Origin: Tautonia sociabilis
GTDB lineage: Bacteria > Planctomycetota > Planctomycetia > Isosphaerales > Isosphaeraceae
Direction: 5' to 3'
Assembly (NCBI RefSeq): GCF_003977685.1
Contig: NZ_RYZH01000001.1
Location: forward strand, 124,001-188,000
Length of the DNA stretch: 64,000 nucleotides
Part shown: positions 1-9,154 of the stretch, piece after piece
Numbering within the stretch: position 1 is the first letter of the stretch
Layout of the letters: each line of letters opens with the position of its first letter
Made by a program: the position numbers and the translations under genes
The notes under the pieces: model-generated
The model's database searches: none
What the model was told of the DNA's origin: nothing
The model's input: the letters and a program-made list of their open reading frames with translations, nothing else

Positions 1-43
1 TTCGTTCGGGGTGGTGGCGGCGGTCGGTCGTTCGCACACGTTG

Positions 44-65
44 TTGCGTATGATAACAGATACAA
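44..65. promoter_or_regulatory. Imperfect AT-rich palindrome
   Basis: An AT-rich island in GC-rich surroundings. The 22 bases read TTG..T.TG.TA.CA.A..CAA and 14 of 22 positions match the reverse complement. It could be a regulator site or part of a promoter for a gene to the left of the window. Nothing nearby proves either. Confidence 0.2.
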
Positions 66-116
66 GCGAGCGGGGGCGACGCCGGATCCCGGCCGATGAC
101 CAGAATCGACGGCCCC

Positions 117-527
117 TCAGATCACCCAGTCTCGGGGAGCGGCCCGCTCCGTGAGGTCCGCCAGGCTGATGCGGTCAAGCACGGCCTGCTCGGCGCGGCG
201 GACCTCCTCCCAGACCGACGTCAGGGCCCTCGCCTCGGGGTTCTGGGGCTCCCTCGGGTGCTCCTCGGGCCCGTCAATCGCCATCAGGACCTCGGCGATC
301 GAGATCCGGTCCGGAGGACGGGTCAGGCGGTAGCCTCCCGAGGCCCCCCGGACGCTGGAGACGAGTCCCGCACCCTTCAGATAAAGCAGGATCTGCACGA
401 GGTACCGTTCGGGGATCCCCTGCGCCTCGGAGATCTCCCGGATGCGCATCGGCGGCTCTTCTGGCCGGTGTCGGGCCAGGGCGAGCATGGCGAGGCAGGC
501 GTATTCGGCCTTGGCGGAGCGCTTCAT
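117..527 (-). CDS. Rrf2 family transcriptional regulator
   Basis: A 136-residue winged-helix DNA-binding protein with the Rrf2 pattern: an N-terminal helix opening with KRSAKAEYACLAML, a recognition region with the segment GIPERYLVQILLYLKGAGLV, and the wing SVRGASGGYRL. The three clustered cysteines that hold an iron-sulfur cluster in IscR and NsrR are absent; the only cysteine is at residue 11. It therefore resembles the cluster-free CymR type, which controls cysteine and sulfur genes in Firmicutes. It lies downstream of cysH on the same strand, so control of sulfate assimilation is a reasonable inference. The family call is secure; the regulated genes are not shown by the sequence alone. 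Confidence 0.9.
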   Translation of the reverse strand: MKRSAKAEYACLAMLALARHRPEEPPMRIREISEAQGIPERYLVQILLYLKGAGLVSSVRGASGGYRLTRPPDRISIAEVLMAIDGPEEHPREPQNPEARALTSVWEEVRRAEQAVLDRISLADLTERAAPRDWVI

Positions 528-596
528 GAGGGCGGAGGAGATCAGAGAGCAACCAACAACCGGCGGTGGGGAGGCGAAGGATCAGGTTGCGTTCGG

Positions 597-616
597 GGCC
601 GCCTCCTGAGGCGGCC
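597..616 (-). terminator. Hairpin between cysH and the Rrf2 gene
   Basis: Perfect 9-base arms GGCCGCCTC and GAGGCGGCC around a 2-base loop, 76 bases past the cysH stop on the minus strand. No T-run follows, so it may reduce readthrough or stabilise the cysH message rather than stop transcription fully. Confidence 0.4.
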
Positions 617-692
617 TCCCCGATCCGGCGTGGCGGGCCGGGGAGGAGCCATGCCCTGATGCCGCCAGCCCGTCACGAACGGAAACGCCCCG

Positions 693-1424
693 TCAGAGCT
701 GGCTGCTGTCGAGGGAGTGGAGGCCGCACTCGGTCTTGGCCTGGCCGGCCCATCGGCCGGCGCGTTCGTCGGTCTCCCCCTCGGCGACGGGCCGGGTGCA
801 CGGCCAGCATCCGATCGAAGGATACCCCTGATCGTGCAGGGGATTGTACGGCACCTTGTTGGCGACGACGAACGCCCAGACGTCGCGTCGGGACCAGCGG
901 AGCAGCGGGTTGACCTTCACCAGGTCGAACTTCCGGTCCCAGCCGACGAGGCTCGCCCGGGCCCGGTGCTCGGACTGGTCGGCCCGGATGGAGGAGATCC
1001 AGGCATCGTAGCCGACGACCGCCCGGCGCAGGGGGACGATCTTCCGCTCGAAGCAGCAGCGATCCGGATCGGTCGCGTAGACGGGCCCGCCGTTGCTCTC
1101 CTCGAACTGCTCGACCGTAGTGTCGGCCCGGACCAGCTCGACTTCGATGCCGTAGCGCTCGGCGATCCGGTCTCGGAGGGCCAGGGTCTCGGGGAACTGG
1201 TAGCCCGTGTCGAGGTTGAAGACGCGGACCTGCCGATCGGGGTCGACGTGCGAGAGCATGTGCAGGATCGCGCAGCCCTCCGGGCCGAAGGCGGTGGCCA
1301 TCGTCAGCCTCGGGCCGAACGTCTCGACCGACCAGCGCAGAATATCCCAGGCCGAGGCCCCGTCCAGACGACGGTTCGCCTCCTCCAGGTCAATCCTCGG
1401 CCCCGAAGCGGTCTCGACCGTCAT
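693..1424 (-). CDS. cysH: Assimilatory APS reductase (CysH)
   Basis: Reduces adenylylsulfate (APS) to sulfite with thioredoxin as donor, in cytoplasmic sulfate assimilation. The 243-residue protein has the cysteine pairs that bind [4Fe-4S] in bacterial APS reductases (C123-C124 in DRCCFERK, C206 and C209 in GCWPC) and the catalytic C-terminal cysteine in ECGLH (C233). Enzymes that use PAPS lack the four cluster cysteines, so APS is the likely substrate. The ATG at 1424 is chosen because GGAGGAGCC stands right before it; an upstream in-frame start at 1466 would fall inside the promoter -10 box. It is expressed from the palindrome-bearing promoter at 1466-1494, with the Rrf2 gene downstream. 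Confidence 0.95.
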   Translation of the reverse strand: MTVETASGPRIDLEEANRRLDGASAWDILRWSVETFGPRLTMATAFGPEGCAILHMLSHVDPDRQVRVFNLDTGYQFPETLALRDRIAERYGIEVELVRADTTVEQFEESNGGPVYATDPDRCCFERKIVPLRRAVVGYDAWISSIRADQSEHRARASLVGWDRKFDLVKVNPLLRWSRRDVWAFVVANKVPYNPLHDQGYPSIGCWPCTRPVAEGETDERAGRWAGQAKTECGLHSLDSSQL

Positions 1425-1465
1425 GGCTCCTCCCTCCCCGGCTCGTCGGATCGCGAATCGTCGCA

Positions 1466-1494
1466 ATCTTAGCCATCATCGTGATGATGGTCAA
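1466..1494 (-). promoter_or_regulatory. cysH promoter with operator palindrome in the spacer
   Basis: On the minus strand a -35 box TTGACC (1489-1494) is followed by exactly 17 bases and the -10 box TAAGAT (1466-1471). The spacer and the end of the -35 box hold the inverted repeat CCATCATC-AC-GATGATGG (1473-1490; 8-base arms, 2-base centre). A protein bound here would block RNA polymerase. The start point would be near 1459, giving a leader of about 35 bases to the cysH ATG. The Rrf2 protein encoded downstream is the obvious candidate ligand, by inference. Confidence 0.75.
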
Positions 1495-1566
1495 CCGGCC
1501 AGACCGGGGACAAGGGGGAAGGGCGGCCCCGACCGGGGGGGAGGATCGCCGGGGAGTCGAGGGGAG

Positions 1567-1594
1567 GGGGGCGAGGCGGTTCCGCCTCGCCCCC
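1567..1594 (-). terminator. Strong hairpin after glyA
   Basis: Thirteen-base perfect arms (GGGGGCGAGGCGG and its complement) around a 2-base loop, 12 bases after the glyA stop on the minus strand. No T-tract follows, but the position just past the stop and before the cysH promoter fits a terminator. Confidence 0.6.
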
Positions 1595-1605
1595 GGCGGG
1601 GAGGG

Positions 1606-2868
1606 TCAGGCGACGGCCGGGGAGGAGGCGTCGGCGGGGACGGGGTAGTCTCGGCTGAACTCGGCGATCTGGCCTCGGACGCGGGCGGCGAGGGGCGTGT
1701 CGTCGGGGGCGTCGAGGATGGTCACGATCCAGGAGGCGACCTGGCGGATGGCGTCCTCCTTCATCCCGCGGGTGGTCAGGGCGGGGGTGCCGAGGCGGAT
1801 GCCGCTGGGGTCCAGGGGCTTGCGGGGGTCGAAGGGGATCAGGTTCTTGTTGACCGTGATTCCGGCCCGGCCGAGGGCGGCCTCGGCGATCTTCCCGGTG
1901 AGGCCCTTGGTGGTGACGTCGACGAGGATCAGGTGGTTGTCGGTGCCTCCGGAGATGAGGCGGAAGCCGGCCCGGGTGAGTTCCTCGCCGAGGGTGCGGG
2001 CATTGGCGATCACCTGGGAGCAGTAGGCCTTGAAGTCGTCGGAGAGGGCCTCGCCGAAGCAGACGGCTTTGCCGGCGATGACGTGCTCCAGCGGGCCTCC
2101 CTGGAGGCCGGGGAAGACGGCGGAGTCGAGCTTCTTCGCCCAATCGGACTTGCACAGGACGATGCCGCCGCGGGGGCCTCGGAGGGTCTTGTGCGTGGTT
2201 GTGGTGACGAAGTCGGCTTCGGGGACGGGGTTCGGGTGCAGGCCGGCGGCGACGAGGCCGGCGATGTGGGCCATGTCGACGAAGAAGACGGCGCCGACCT
2301 CGCGGGCGACCTCGGCGATCCGGTCGAACTCGATGATCCGGGAGTAGGCGCTGGCGCCGGCGAGGATCAGCTTGGGCTTGTGCTCCCGGGCGAGGCGGGC
2401 GATGGCGTCGTAGTCGATCCGCTCGGTCTGGCGGTCGAGGCCGTAGCCGATCGTGTTGTACCAGCGGCCGGAGTAGTTCAGCGGCATGCCGTGGGTCAGG
2501 TGGCCGCCGTGGGCGAGGTCCATCGCCAGCACCGTGTCGCCGATCTCCAGGCTGGCGAAGTAGACCGCCATGTTGGCCGAGGCACCGGAGTGGGGCTGGA
2601 CGTTGGCGTGGTCGGCCCCGAAGAGGGTCTTGGCGCGGTCGATGGCGAGGCGCTCGACGGTGTCGACGTGCTCGCAGCCGCCGTAGTAGCGTCGGCCGGG
2701 GAGCCCCTCGGCGTACTTGTTCGTGAGGACCGACCCGACCGCTTCCATGACGGCTCGGCTCGTGTAGTTCTCCGAGGCGATCAGCTCCAGCTCGTCGCGT
2801 TGGCGGCGCTCCTCGGCGGTGATGGCCTCGAAGACGTCGGGGTCGCGGTCGGGGAGGGTGCGGGACAT
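1606..2868 (-). CDS. glyA: Serine hydroxymethyltransferase
   Basis: A PLP enzyme that interconverts serine and glycine and loads tetrahydrofolate with a one-carbon unit. The 420-residue length is normal. Family marks are IASENYTS near the N-terminus, [19 protein letters not shown], the HGGHLTHG segment and the PLP lysine in [14 protein letters not shown]. The ATG at 2868 follows a GGAG-type site. The gene stands between cysH and an unknown gene on the same strand and ends at a strong hairpin, so it probably belongs to a unit separate from cysH. Confidence 0.97.
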   Translation of the reverse strand: MSRTLPDRDPDVFEAITAEERRQRDELELIASENYTSRAVMEAVGSVLTNKYAEGLPGRRYYGGCEHVDTVERLAIDRAKTLFGADHANVQPHSGASANMAVYFASLEIGDTVLAMDLAHGGHLTHGMPLNYSGRWYNTIGYGLDRQTERIDYDAIARLAREHKPKLILAGASAYSRIIEFDRIAEVAREVGAVFFVDMAHIAGLVAAGLHPNPVPEADFVTTTTHKTLRGPRGGIVLCKSDWAKKLDSAVFPGLQGGPLEHVIAGKAVCFGEALSDDFKAYCSQVIANARTLGEELTRAGFRLISGGTDNHLILVDVTTKGLTGKIAEAALGRAGITVNKNLIPFDPRKPLDPSGIRLGTPALTTRGMKEDAIRQVASWIVTILDAPDDTPLAARVRGQIAEFSRDYPVPADASSPAVA

Positions 2869-2978
2869 GCGGGGTCTCCGGCTGGCTAGGAGGCGCGGAT
2901 GCGGTCGGCCGATCTCGGTCCTGTCGCATCCCGGGCGAGGGCGAGATCCGGGTTGGTTGGGGGCGGCGGCGATCGTGG

Positions 2979-3578
2979 TCAGCGGGAGCGCTCGGCCATC
3001 CAGGAATAGGACCAGGTGAAGGTCGATTCTCCTGGCGAGACGAGGGCGGCGGCCTGGACCTGGACCCCCCGTCGGCCGGCCTCCCGGAGGCCGACTCGGG
3101 CGGGGGGGGCGGCCTCGAAGCAGAGCGAGAGCGATCCCGGGGAAAGGTCCCAGCGGATGGAGGACGGGTCGGCGGCTCGGAGGTTCCCCGGAGGCAGGTC
3201 AACCGCGTAGGTGCTGGCGAGCGCGACGATCTCGGATCGGCAGCGGTCGGCGACCTCGACCGAGACGAGGACGCCCGAGTTCGACTCCCGGAGGGTGAAG
3301 GCGGCCGAGGTGTGGTGGGGTCCGACCTGGCCGAGGAGCAGGGCCCGAACCGCCTCGGGATCGTCGGCAGGGCGGAGGGCGTGAATCTGCTGAAAGGCCG
3401 GGCTGACGAGCCGGGAGGGGTCGGCCGCTCCCTCGATGGAGGAGGCGAGCGAGGTTTCCGACGAGCCGTCGTCGAGCTCGAGGGCGTGGGTCCAGCGGTC
3501 GTCGAGCCATCGGAAGACCAGCCGGAACCCGGAGGCAAGCAGGGCGAGGCGGCCTTCGGACTCGTCGATCGTGGGCAT
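2979..3578 (-). CDS. Conserved-looking hypothetical protein, 199 residues
   Basis: I do not recognise this family. The protein has no signal peptide and no membrane segment, so it should be cytoplasmic. It alternates hydrophobic and charged residues as a beta-rich fold would, with many short acidic stretches. It lies between prfB and glyA on the same strand, 110 bases before glyA and behind a strong hairpin that closes prfB. The start at 3578 has no clear ribosome-binding site. The long frame with coding-like base use supports a real gene; function is unknown. Confidence 0.7.
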   Translation of the reverse strand: MPTIDESEGRLALLASGFRLVFRWLDDRWTHALELDDGSSETSLASSIEGAADPSRLVSPAFQQIHALRPADDPEAVRALLLGQVGPHHTSAAFTLRESNSGVLVSVEVADRCRSEIVALASTYAVDLPPGNLRAADPSSIRWDLSPGSLSLCFEAAPPARVGLREAGRRGVQVQAAALVSPGESTFTWSYSWMAERSR

Positions 3579-3613
3579 CGCGGGTGGGCAGCGGATTCGG
3601 GGAAGGCGGGAAG

Positions 3614-3649
3614 CGATCGCCCCGGAGGAAGAGCCCTCCGGGGCGATCG
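3614..3649 (-). terminator. Hairpin after prfB
   Basis: Perfect 15-base arms (3614-3628 and 3635-3649, CGATCGCCCCGGAGG and its complement) with a 6-base loop, 10 bases past the prfB stop. Downstream on the minus strand comes only a weak T-containing run (CTTCCC). It is a probable intrinsic terminator. Confidence 0.65.
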
Positions 3650-3659
3650 GAGAAGGGGA

Positions 3660-4782
3660 TCAGGAGGTCGGGGCGGCCTCTCCCTGCTCGAGCTTCATGC
3701 GGAGGTAGGCCTCGATGAAGCCGTCGAGGTCGCCGTCGAGCACGGCGCGGGGGTTGCCGACCTCGAAGCCGGTGCGGAGGTCCTTCACGAGCTGGTAGGG
3801 CTGCAACACGTAGTTGCGGATCTGGCTGCCGAAGCTGATCTCCCCCTTCTCGTCGTACATCTTGGCGTACTCGGCCTCGCGCTTCATCTCCTCCATCCGG
3901 ATGAGCTTGGCCTTGAGTAGCGCCATGGCGTTGTCGTCGTTCTTGAACTGCGACCGTTCCGATCGGCTCTCGGCGGTGATGCCGGTCGGGATGTGCCGGT
4001 AGCGGACGCCCGACTCGGTCTTGTTCTGGTGCTGGCCGCCGGGGCCTCCGCAGCGGAAGACCTCGCGTTCGAGGTCGCAGTCGCGGATCTCGACGGTGAT
4101 CGTGTCGTCGACCTCGGGCAGGACGTCGACGGAGGCGAACGACGTTTGGCGGCGGGCCTGGGCGTCGAACGGGCTGATGCGCACCAGGCGGTGCACGCCG
4201 GCCTCGCTCTTAAGGTAGCCGTAGGCGAGGTTGCCGATGATGTGCAGCGTGGCCATCGAGATCCCGGCCGAACCGCCATCCTCGCGGTCGGTGATCTCGA
4301 CTTTGTAGCCGTGCGACTCGGCCCACATCATGTACATGCGCAGGAGCATCTCGGCCCAGTCGCAGGCCTCGGTGCCGCCGGCTCCGGCATGGATGGTAAC
4401 GTAAGCGTTGCGGTGGTCGTTGGGGCCGGAGAGCATCGAGCGGAGCTCGAAGGCGTCGAAGTCCTTGCGGGCGCGCTCGGTGGCCTGCCTCAGCTCCTCG
4501 TCGAAGGAGTCGTCGCCGGCCTCCTCGCCCAGCTCGATCATGGCCTCGAGGTCATCCCCCTGGGCGATCAGCTCCTCGAAGGGCTTGATCACGGAGTTGA
4601 GCGTCTTCAGCTCGCCGATGACGGCCTGCGCCTTCTCCTGGTCGTTCCAGAAGTCGGGCTGGCCCATCCGCTGCTCGAGCTCGTCGCGCCGGGCTTGCTT
4701 GTCGCCCAAGTCAAAGAGAGTCTCGCAGATGGACGATCCGGTCGATCACGAGGCGGGCTTCGCGCTTCAGGTCGGCATCCAT
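3660..4782 (-). CDS. prfB: Peptide chain release factor 2, with programmed +1 frameshift
   Basis: Recognises UGA and UAA stops and releases the peptide from the ribosome. Translation starts at ATG 4782 (MDADLKREARL), runs 23 codons to CTT, meets an in-frame TGA at 4711-4713 and continues in the +1 frame from GAC (4710-4712) as DLGDKQARRDELE. CTT TGA C is the classical RF2 slippery site, which autoregulates RF2 level. The joined product is 373 residues, normal for RF2. It carries the SPF tripeptide (RISPFDAQ) that reads the stop codon and the GGQ motif (CGGPGGQHQNK) that triggers hydrolysis. A purine-rich site CCGGAG precedes the start. This is not a broken gene. Confidence 0.95.
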
Positions 4783-4846
4783 CGGGGGGACGCTCCGGGG
4801 GCTCGCTGGTGGTGTGGGTCGATCGCCGAGTCGGCTCGACGTTAGG

Positions 4847-4852
4847 ATTGTA
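4847..4852 (-). promoter_or_regulatory. Probable prfB -10 box
   Basis: TACAAT on the minus strand, about 65 bases before the prfB ATG, in the divergent region between prfB and gluQ. The -35 region is weak (TGTTCC at a 17-base spacing). TACAAT recurs as the -10 box of several other genes here. Confidence 0.45.
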
Positions 4853-4948
4853 CGGCGCCGGTCGGGAGGGGAACAGGCGAACTGGCCGAGGAGGCCGTTC
4901 CGCCGATCGGGGAGGGGGGATTGGCCCGGGAGAGGGGCCGTGGCGATC

Positions 4949-5935
4949 ATGTCGGCTCCGGGAGAAGAGACGGGGCAGGTCGGGTGTGCCGGCGAGGTCG
5001 GAAGACTGGCGCCGTCGCCAACGGGAGGGCTCCACGTCGGCCACTCGAGGACGTTCCTGGTGGCCTGGCTGATGGCCAGGAGAGCCGGGGGGAGGGTCGT
5101 GTTCCGGGTCGAGGACATCGACGCCTCCCGGGTCCGCCCCGGGATGGCCGAGCAGGCGATGGCCGACCTGCGCTGGCTTGGGATCGACTGGGACGAGGGT
5201 CCGGACGTGGGGGGGCCCCACGGGCCCTATCTCCAGTCGGAGCGGTTCGATCGGTTCGAGGCCGCGCTGGACCTCCTGAAGCGGGCCGAGCTGGTCTATC
5301 CCTGCACCTGCTCCCGGTCGGAGATCCGTCGGGCCGCCTCCGCTCCTCACCTCGGGGAGGAGGGGCCGGTCTACCCGGGGACCTGCGCCGAGCGGTCGGC
5401 GGGAGACGCCCGGTTGATCCGAGACCGGCCGTTCGCCTGGCGGTTCCGAGCCGGGGAGGAGCCGGTGGCCTGGGACGACCTGTTCCGGGGCCGGCTGGAG
5501 ATGGTCCCCTCGGCCATTGAGGGGGATTTCGTTGTCGGCCGCTCCGACGGCTCGCCGTCATATCAACTGGCGGTGGTGGTCGACGACGCGGCGATGGGGG
5601 TCACGCAGGTCATCCGGGGAGACGACCTGATCTCCAGCACGCCGAGGCAACTGCTGCTGTACCGGGCTCTCGAGCTGGTGCCTCCCCGGTTCGGGCATGT
5701 TCCGCTGGTCCTCGGGCCGGATGGCCGTCGGCTGGCGAAGCGGGACGAGTCGATCAAGCTGTCGACCCTTCGCGAGGGGGGGATGGACCCGAGGAGGCTG
5801 GTCGGGTGGATCGGAGAGACGCTGGGGATGGGAAGCGGGGAGCCGGCGTCGCCGTCGGAGTACCTCCGGCGATTCGAACCGGACTTGGTGCCGGAGGGGC
5901 CGGTCGCCTTTGATCGCTCGGCGATCGAGCAGTGA
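4949..5935 (+). CDS. gluQ: Glutamyl-Q tRNA(Asp) synthetase
   Basis: Attaches glutamate to the queuosine base at position 34 of tRNA(Asp). The 328-residue protein is a truncated GluRS: it has the catalytic fold with the HIGH-type motif LHVGH (residues 28-32) and the KMSKS-type loop LAKRDES, but no anticodon-binding domain. The zinc site C-x-C...Y-x-x-x-C (PCTCSR, later YPGTC) is diagnostic of GluQ-RS. The ATG at 4949 is chosen because it just precedes the conserved core; an in-frame GTG three codons upstream (4940) is also possible. It is divergent from prfB and precedes recQ by about 100 bases. Confidence 0.92.
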   Translation: MSAPGEETGQVGCAGEVGRLAPSPTGGLHVGHSRTFLVAWLMARRAGGRVVFRVEDIDASRVRPGMAEQAMADLRWLGIDWDEGPDVGGPHGPYLQSERFDRFEAALDLLKRAELVYPCTCSRSEIRRAASAPHLGEEGPVYPGTCAERSAGDARLIRDRPFAWRFRAGEEPVAWDDLFRGRLEMVPSAIEGDFVVGRSDGSPSYQLAVVVDDAAMGVTQVIRGDDLISSTPRQLLLYRALELVPPRFGHVPLVLGPDGRRLAKRDESIKLSTLREGGMDPRRLVGWIGETLGMGSGEPASPSEYLRRFEPDLVPEGPVAFDRSAIEQ

Positions 5936-6032
5936 GGGCTCGGAGCGGCCCGCGACTTGCACCGGGGCCGGGCACAAGACCGGGGAGCGGGATGCCCCCG
6001 AGGGTCGATTGCCGTCCAGGCCGAGACATTCC

Positions 6033-7505
6033 ATGTCGATCATCGTCACGCCGGAAGAGCGTCGGTCGCTCCGTAGTCACCTCCGCGAGCACTTCGGCTT
6101 CAGGAGGTTCCGAGCCGGGCAGGAGGAGGCCGCCGCCTCGGCCCTGAAGGGCAAGGACACCGTGGTGGTGATGCCCACCGGGTCGGGCAAGAGCCTCTGC
6201 TACCAGCTCCCCGGGCTGGCGATGGAGGGGACGACCGTCGTCGTCGGCCCGCTGCTGGCCCTGATGAAGGACCAGGCCGACGCGCTGGCGAGGCGAGGCT
6301 TCCCGGTGGCCGAGGTCAACAGCTCGCTCAACGACCGGCAGTCGCGACTGGCCGAGGAGGCGATCGAGGTCGGCCTGCCGGAGTTCGTCTTCACGACCCC
6401 CGAGCGGATGGCCGACCCCGCGTTCCGAGCCGTGCTCAAGCGGCGGCGGCTCGATCTGTTCGTGATCGACGAGGCGCATTGCATCAGCCAGTGGGGGCAC
6501 GACTTCCGGCCGGACTACCTCGACCTCGGGCTCGCCATCGCCGACCTCGGGCATCCCCCGGTCCTGGCGATGACGGCGACGGCGACCCCGGAGGTGATCG
6601 ACGACATCGTCGAGTCCCTGGGCATCCCCGACGCGGAGCTGGTCCACACCGGCTTCGACCGGCCGAACCTGGGACTGTCGGTCATCAATGCCGCCGGGGC
6701 CGAGGCGAAGCAGAACGCACTGCTGCACCTGCTCCAGGAGGCCGAGGGGGTGGGGATCGTCTATTGCGCGACGGTGAAGGCGGTGGACGAGCTCTCGGAA
6801 TTCCTCGGAGGACTCGGGCTGCCGGTGGCGTCGTACCACGGGAGGATGCCGCTCCGGAAGCGGGTCGAGGCGCAGGATCGATTCATGCGGGGGGAGGTCC
6901 GGGCGATGGTCGCCACGAACGCCTTCGGCCTGGGGATCGACAAGCCGGACATCCGGTTCGTGATCCATTATCACCTGCCAGGGACGCTCGAGGCGTACTA
7001 CCAGGAGTTCGGCCGGGCCGGCCGGGACGGCGAGCCGGCCCGAGGCATCCTGATCTACGACCCAGCCGACCGCGCCTTGCAGTCGTTCTTCCGGGGGAGG
7101 ATGCCCGACGCCGAGGACCTGGTGAATGCCCACCACACCCTCTCCCGATGGGAGGACGAGCCAGGAGGGCCGACCCTCTCGGAACTCCTGAAGATCAGCC
7201 CGCTCTCGAAGACCCGGCTCCGGGTTTGCCTGGGCCTGCTGGAGCGGTTCGGCCTGGTGAGTCGGGAGCCGGGCCGGCGCTATCGGCTCTCGCGTCGCGA
7301 GCTCTCGCTGGGGGAGGCCACCCGGATCGCCTCCCGGTTCCGGGAGCGGGAGGAGCGGGGCATACTGAAGCGGCACCAGATGACCGAGTACGCCGAGTCC
7401 CGGTCGTGCCGGTGGGGGACCCTGCTGGACTACTTCGGCAACGAGGACGTGCTGGGCGGGCCTTGCGGGCGCTGCGACCGCTGCGAGGGGACGGGTCCGG
7501 CGTAG
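6033..7505 (+). CDS. recQ: RecQ family ATP-dependent DNA helicase
   Basis: A 3'-5' DNA helicase of replication and repair. The 490-residue protein has the Q-like motif FRAGQEEA, Walker A PTGSGKS, a DEAH box (VIDEAHCISQWGHDFRPDY), motif III AMTATAT, and motif VI EFGRAGRDGEPAR. After the helicase core comes a short winged-helix-like stretch (LSELLKISPLSKTRLRVCL) and only then the zinc cysteines (SCRWG, then CGRCDRC) at the extreme C-terminus. E. coli RecQ has zinc first, then winged helix and HRDC; HRDC is absent here. The order fits the short RecQ variants known in several phyla. ATG 6033 is the first start matching the family N-terminus. Confidence 0.93.
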   Translation: MSIIVTPEERRSLRSHLREHFGFRRFRAGQEEAAASALKGKDTVVVMPTGSGKSLCYQLPGLAMEGTTVVVGPLLALMKDQADALARRGFPVAEVNSSLNDRQSRLAEEAIEVGLPEFVFTTPERMADPAFRAVLKRRRLDLFVIDEAHCISQWGHDFRPDYLDLGLAIADLGHPPVLAMTATATPEVIDDIVESLGIPDAELVHTGFDRPNLGLSVINAAGAEAKQNALLHLLQEAEGVGIVYCATVKAVDELSEFLGGLGLPVASYHGRMPLRKRVEAQDRFMRGEVRAMVATNAFGLGIDKPDIRFVIHYHLPGTLEAYYQEFGRAGRDGEPARGILIYDPADRALQSFFRGRMPDAEDLVNAHHTLSRWEDEPGGPTLSELLKISPLSKTRLRVCLGLLERFGLVSREPGRRYRLSRRELSLGEATRIASRFREREERGILKRHQMTEYAESRSCRWGTLLDYFGNEDVLGGPCGRCDRCEGTGPA

Positions 7506-7564
7506 GGGACCGCCCCGAGCCGGATTGGGGAGGGGCGCTGTGGCCCGGGCCGAGCGATCGGTGG

Positions 7565-7570
7565 TAGACT
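7565..7570 (+). promoter_or_regulatory. Possible -10 box of the glc operon
   Basis: TAGACT, about 80 bases before the glcD ATG. No good -35 box is visible. The same TAGACT hexamer lies before the DUF4914-like gene and the esterase-like gene, so it may be a real variant -10 element. Confidence 0.3.
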
Positions 7571-7651
7571 GGGGACCTTGCCGCGAGGCCCGACCCCCGG
7601 GGGGAGCCGAGGTTGTCGGAACCCCCGCCGGCCCCACCCCGATCGAGTGCC

Positions 7652-9112
7652 ATGGCCGTCGCCCAGTCCGTCGACATCTCCGAATCCCTCCGAGCCGAGC
7701 TGGCCCGGGCCGTCGGCCCGGAGAACCTGCTGCACCACCGCGACGAGCTGGTCGTCTACGAGTGCGATGGCTACGTCATCGAGAAGAACGTGCCCGACGT
7801 GGTCGTCTTCCCGACCTCGACGGAGCAGGTCGTCGCGGTGGTCCGGCTCTGCAACACGTACGACGTGCCCTTCGTCCCCCGAGGGGCGGGCACGAGCCTG
7901 GCCGGCGGCACGCTGGCCGTCGGCGGCGGGGTGATGATCTGCCTGACCCGCATGAAGCGGATCCTGGAGATCAACACCCGGGACCGCTACGCGGTGGTCG
8001 AGCCGGGTGTGGTCAACGTCTGGCTGACCCGGGCGCTGGCCGGCTCGGGGTTCCACTACGCCCCGGACCCGTCGAGCCAGACCGCCTGCACGATCGGCGG
8101 CAACGTGGCGACCAACTCGGGAGGACCGCACACGCTCAAGTACGGCGTGACGGTCAACCACGTCCGAGGGGTGGAGCTCGTCCTGCCGGATGGCCGCGTA
8201 GTCGAGATCGGCGGCAAGGCCGAGGACACTCCCGGGCTGGACCTGGCCGGCCTGGTCGTGGGGAACGAGGGGACCTTCGGCGTCGTCACCAAGGTCATCG
8301 TGAACCTGACGAGGGACCCGGAGGCCGGCCGGACCTTCCTGGGCGTCTTCGAGTCGGTCGACCAGGCGACGGAGACGGTCAGCGGCCTGATCGCCGCGGG
8401 GATCGTGCCGGCGGCGCTGGAGATGCTCGACACGCTGATGATCCAGGCCCTCGAAGAGGCCTTCGGCTTCGGCTTCCCGACCGACGCCGGCGCCGTGCTG
8501 ATCATCGAGGTCGACGGCCTCGAGGCCGGCCTGGAGCATGAGGCGGAGGCGGTGGCCGAGGTCGTCCGCCGCAACGGCGGGTCGGTGAAGAACGCGATCG
8601 CCTGGACGACGCGCAAGGAGCCGGAGTACGTCGCGATCTGGAAGGCGAGAAAGTCGGCGTTTGGGGCCATCGGCCGGCTGAGCCCGACCTTCTGCACGCA
8701 GGACGGCGTGGTCCCTCGGACGAAGCTGCCGCACATCCTGCGTCGGATCACCGAGATTGGCGCGAAGAACGGGCTGCGGATCGCCAATGTCTTCCACGCC
8801 GGCGATGGCAACATCCACCCGATCCTCCTGTTCGACGAGCGCGACCCGGCCCAGGTGCGCCGGGTGCTCGACGCCAGCCACGAGATCCTGGAGGAGTGCA
8901 TCGCCTGCGGCGGCAGCGTGACGGGGGAGCACGGCATCGGCGTCGAGAAGATGGAGTTCATGCCCAGGCTGTTCTCTCCCAGCGACCTGGCGGCGATGGT
9001 CGCCCTGCGGGAGGTGTTCAACCCCCAGGGGCGGTGTAGCCCCGGCAAAATGCTGCCGATCGGTGTTGGCTGCATCGAGCGCAAGAGCCCCGGCCGGCAC
9101 GCGCCGGCCTGA
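7652..9112 (+). CDS. glcD: Glycolate oxidase FAD subunit (GlcD-type FAD-linked oxidase)
   Basis: Flavoprotein that oxidises glycolate or a related 2-hydroxy acid (D-lactate is an alternative). The 486-residue protein has an FAD_binding_4 domain in the N-terminal half (PDVVVFPTSTEQV, then VPRGAGTSLAGG) and an FAD-oxidase C-terminal domain with HAGDGNIHP and GEHGIG. The ATG at 7652 is preferred to an upstream in-frame TTG at 7613. glcE and glcF follow in the same direction, with a hypothetical gene and a histidine kinase gene between them, so the three subunits likely form one membrane-associated complex. Substrate is not proven by sequence. Confidence 0.92.
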   Translation: MAVAQSVDISESLRAELARAVGPENLLHHRDELVVYECDGYVIEKNVPDVVVFPTSTEQVVAVVRLCNTYDVPFVPRGAGTSLAGGTLAVGGGVMICLTRMKRILEINTRDRYAVVEPGVVNVWLTRALAGSGFHYAPDPSSQTACTIGGNVATNSGGPHTLKYGVTVNHVRGVELVLPDGRVVEIGGKAEDTPGLDLAGLVVGNEGTFGVVTKVIVNLTRDPEAGRTFLGVFESVDQATETVSGLIAAGIVPAALEMLDTLMIQALEEAFGFGFPTDAGAVLIIEVDGLEAGLEHEAEAVAEVVRRNGGSVKNAIAWTTRKEPEYVAIWKARKSAFGAIGRLSPTFCTQDGVVPRTKLPHILRRITEIGAKNGLRIANVFHAGDGNIHPILLFDERDPAQVRRVLDASHEILEECIACGGSVTGEHGIGVEKMEFMPRLFSPSDLAAMVALREVFNPQGRCSPGKMLPIGVGCIERKSPGRHAPA

Positions 9113-9154
9113 CCGGGCAGGGCCTCCGGTGTGTCCTCCAGGCGAGGAGGCGTC

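Noticed and set aside
3660-4782. prfB as a broken gene
   Set aside because: The stop sits in the classical CTT TGA C programmed site and the joined product has full-length RF2 features.
5697-6032. N-terminal extension of RecQ
   Set aside because: The frame is open upstream but overlaps gluQ and has no helicase similarity.
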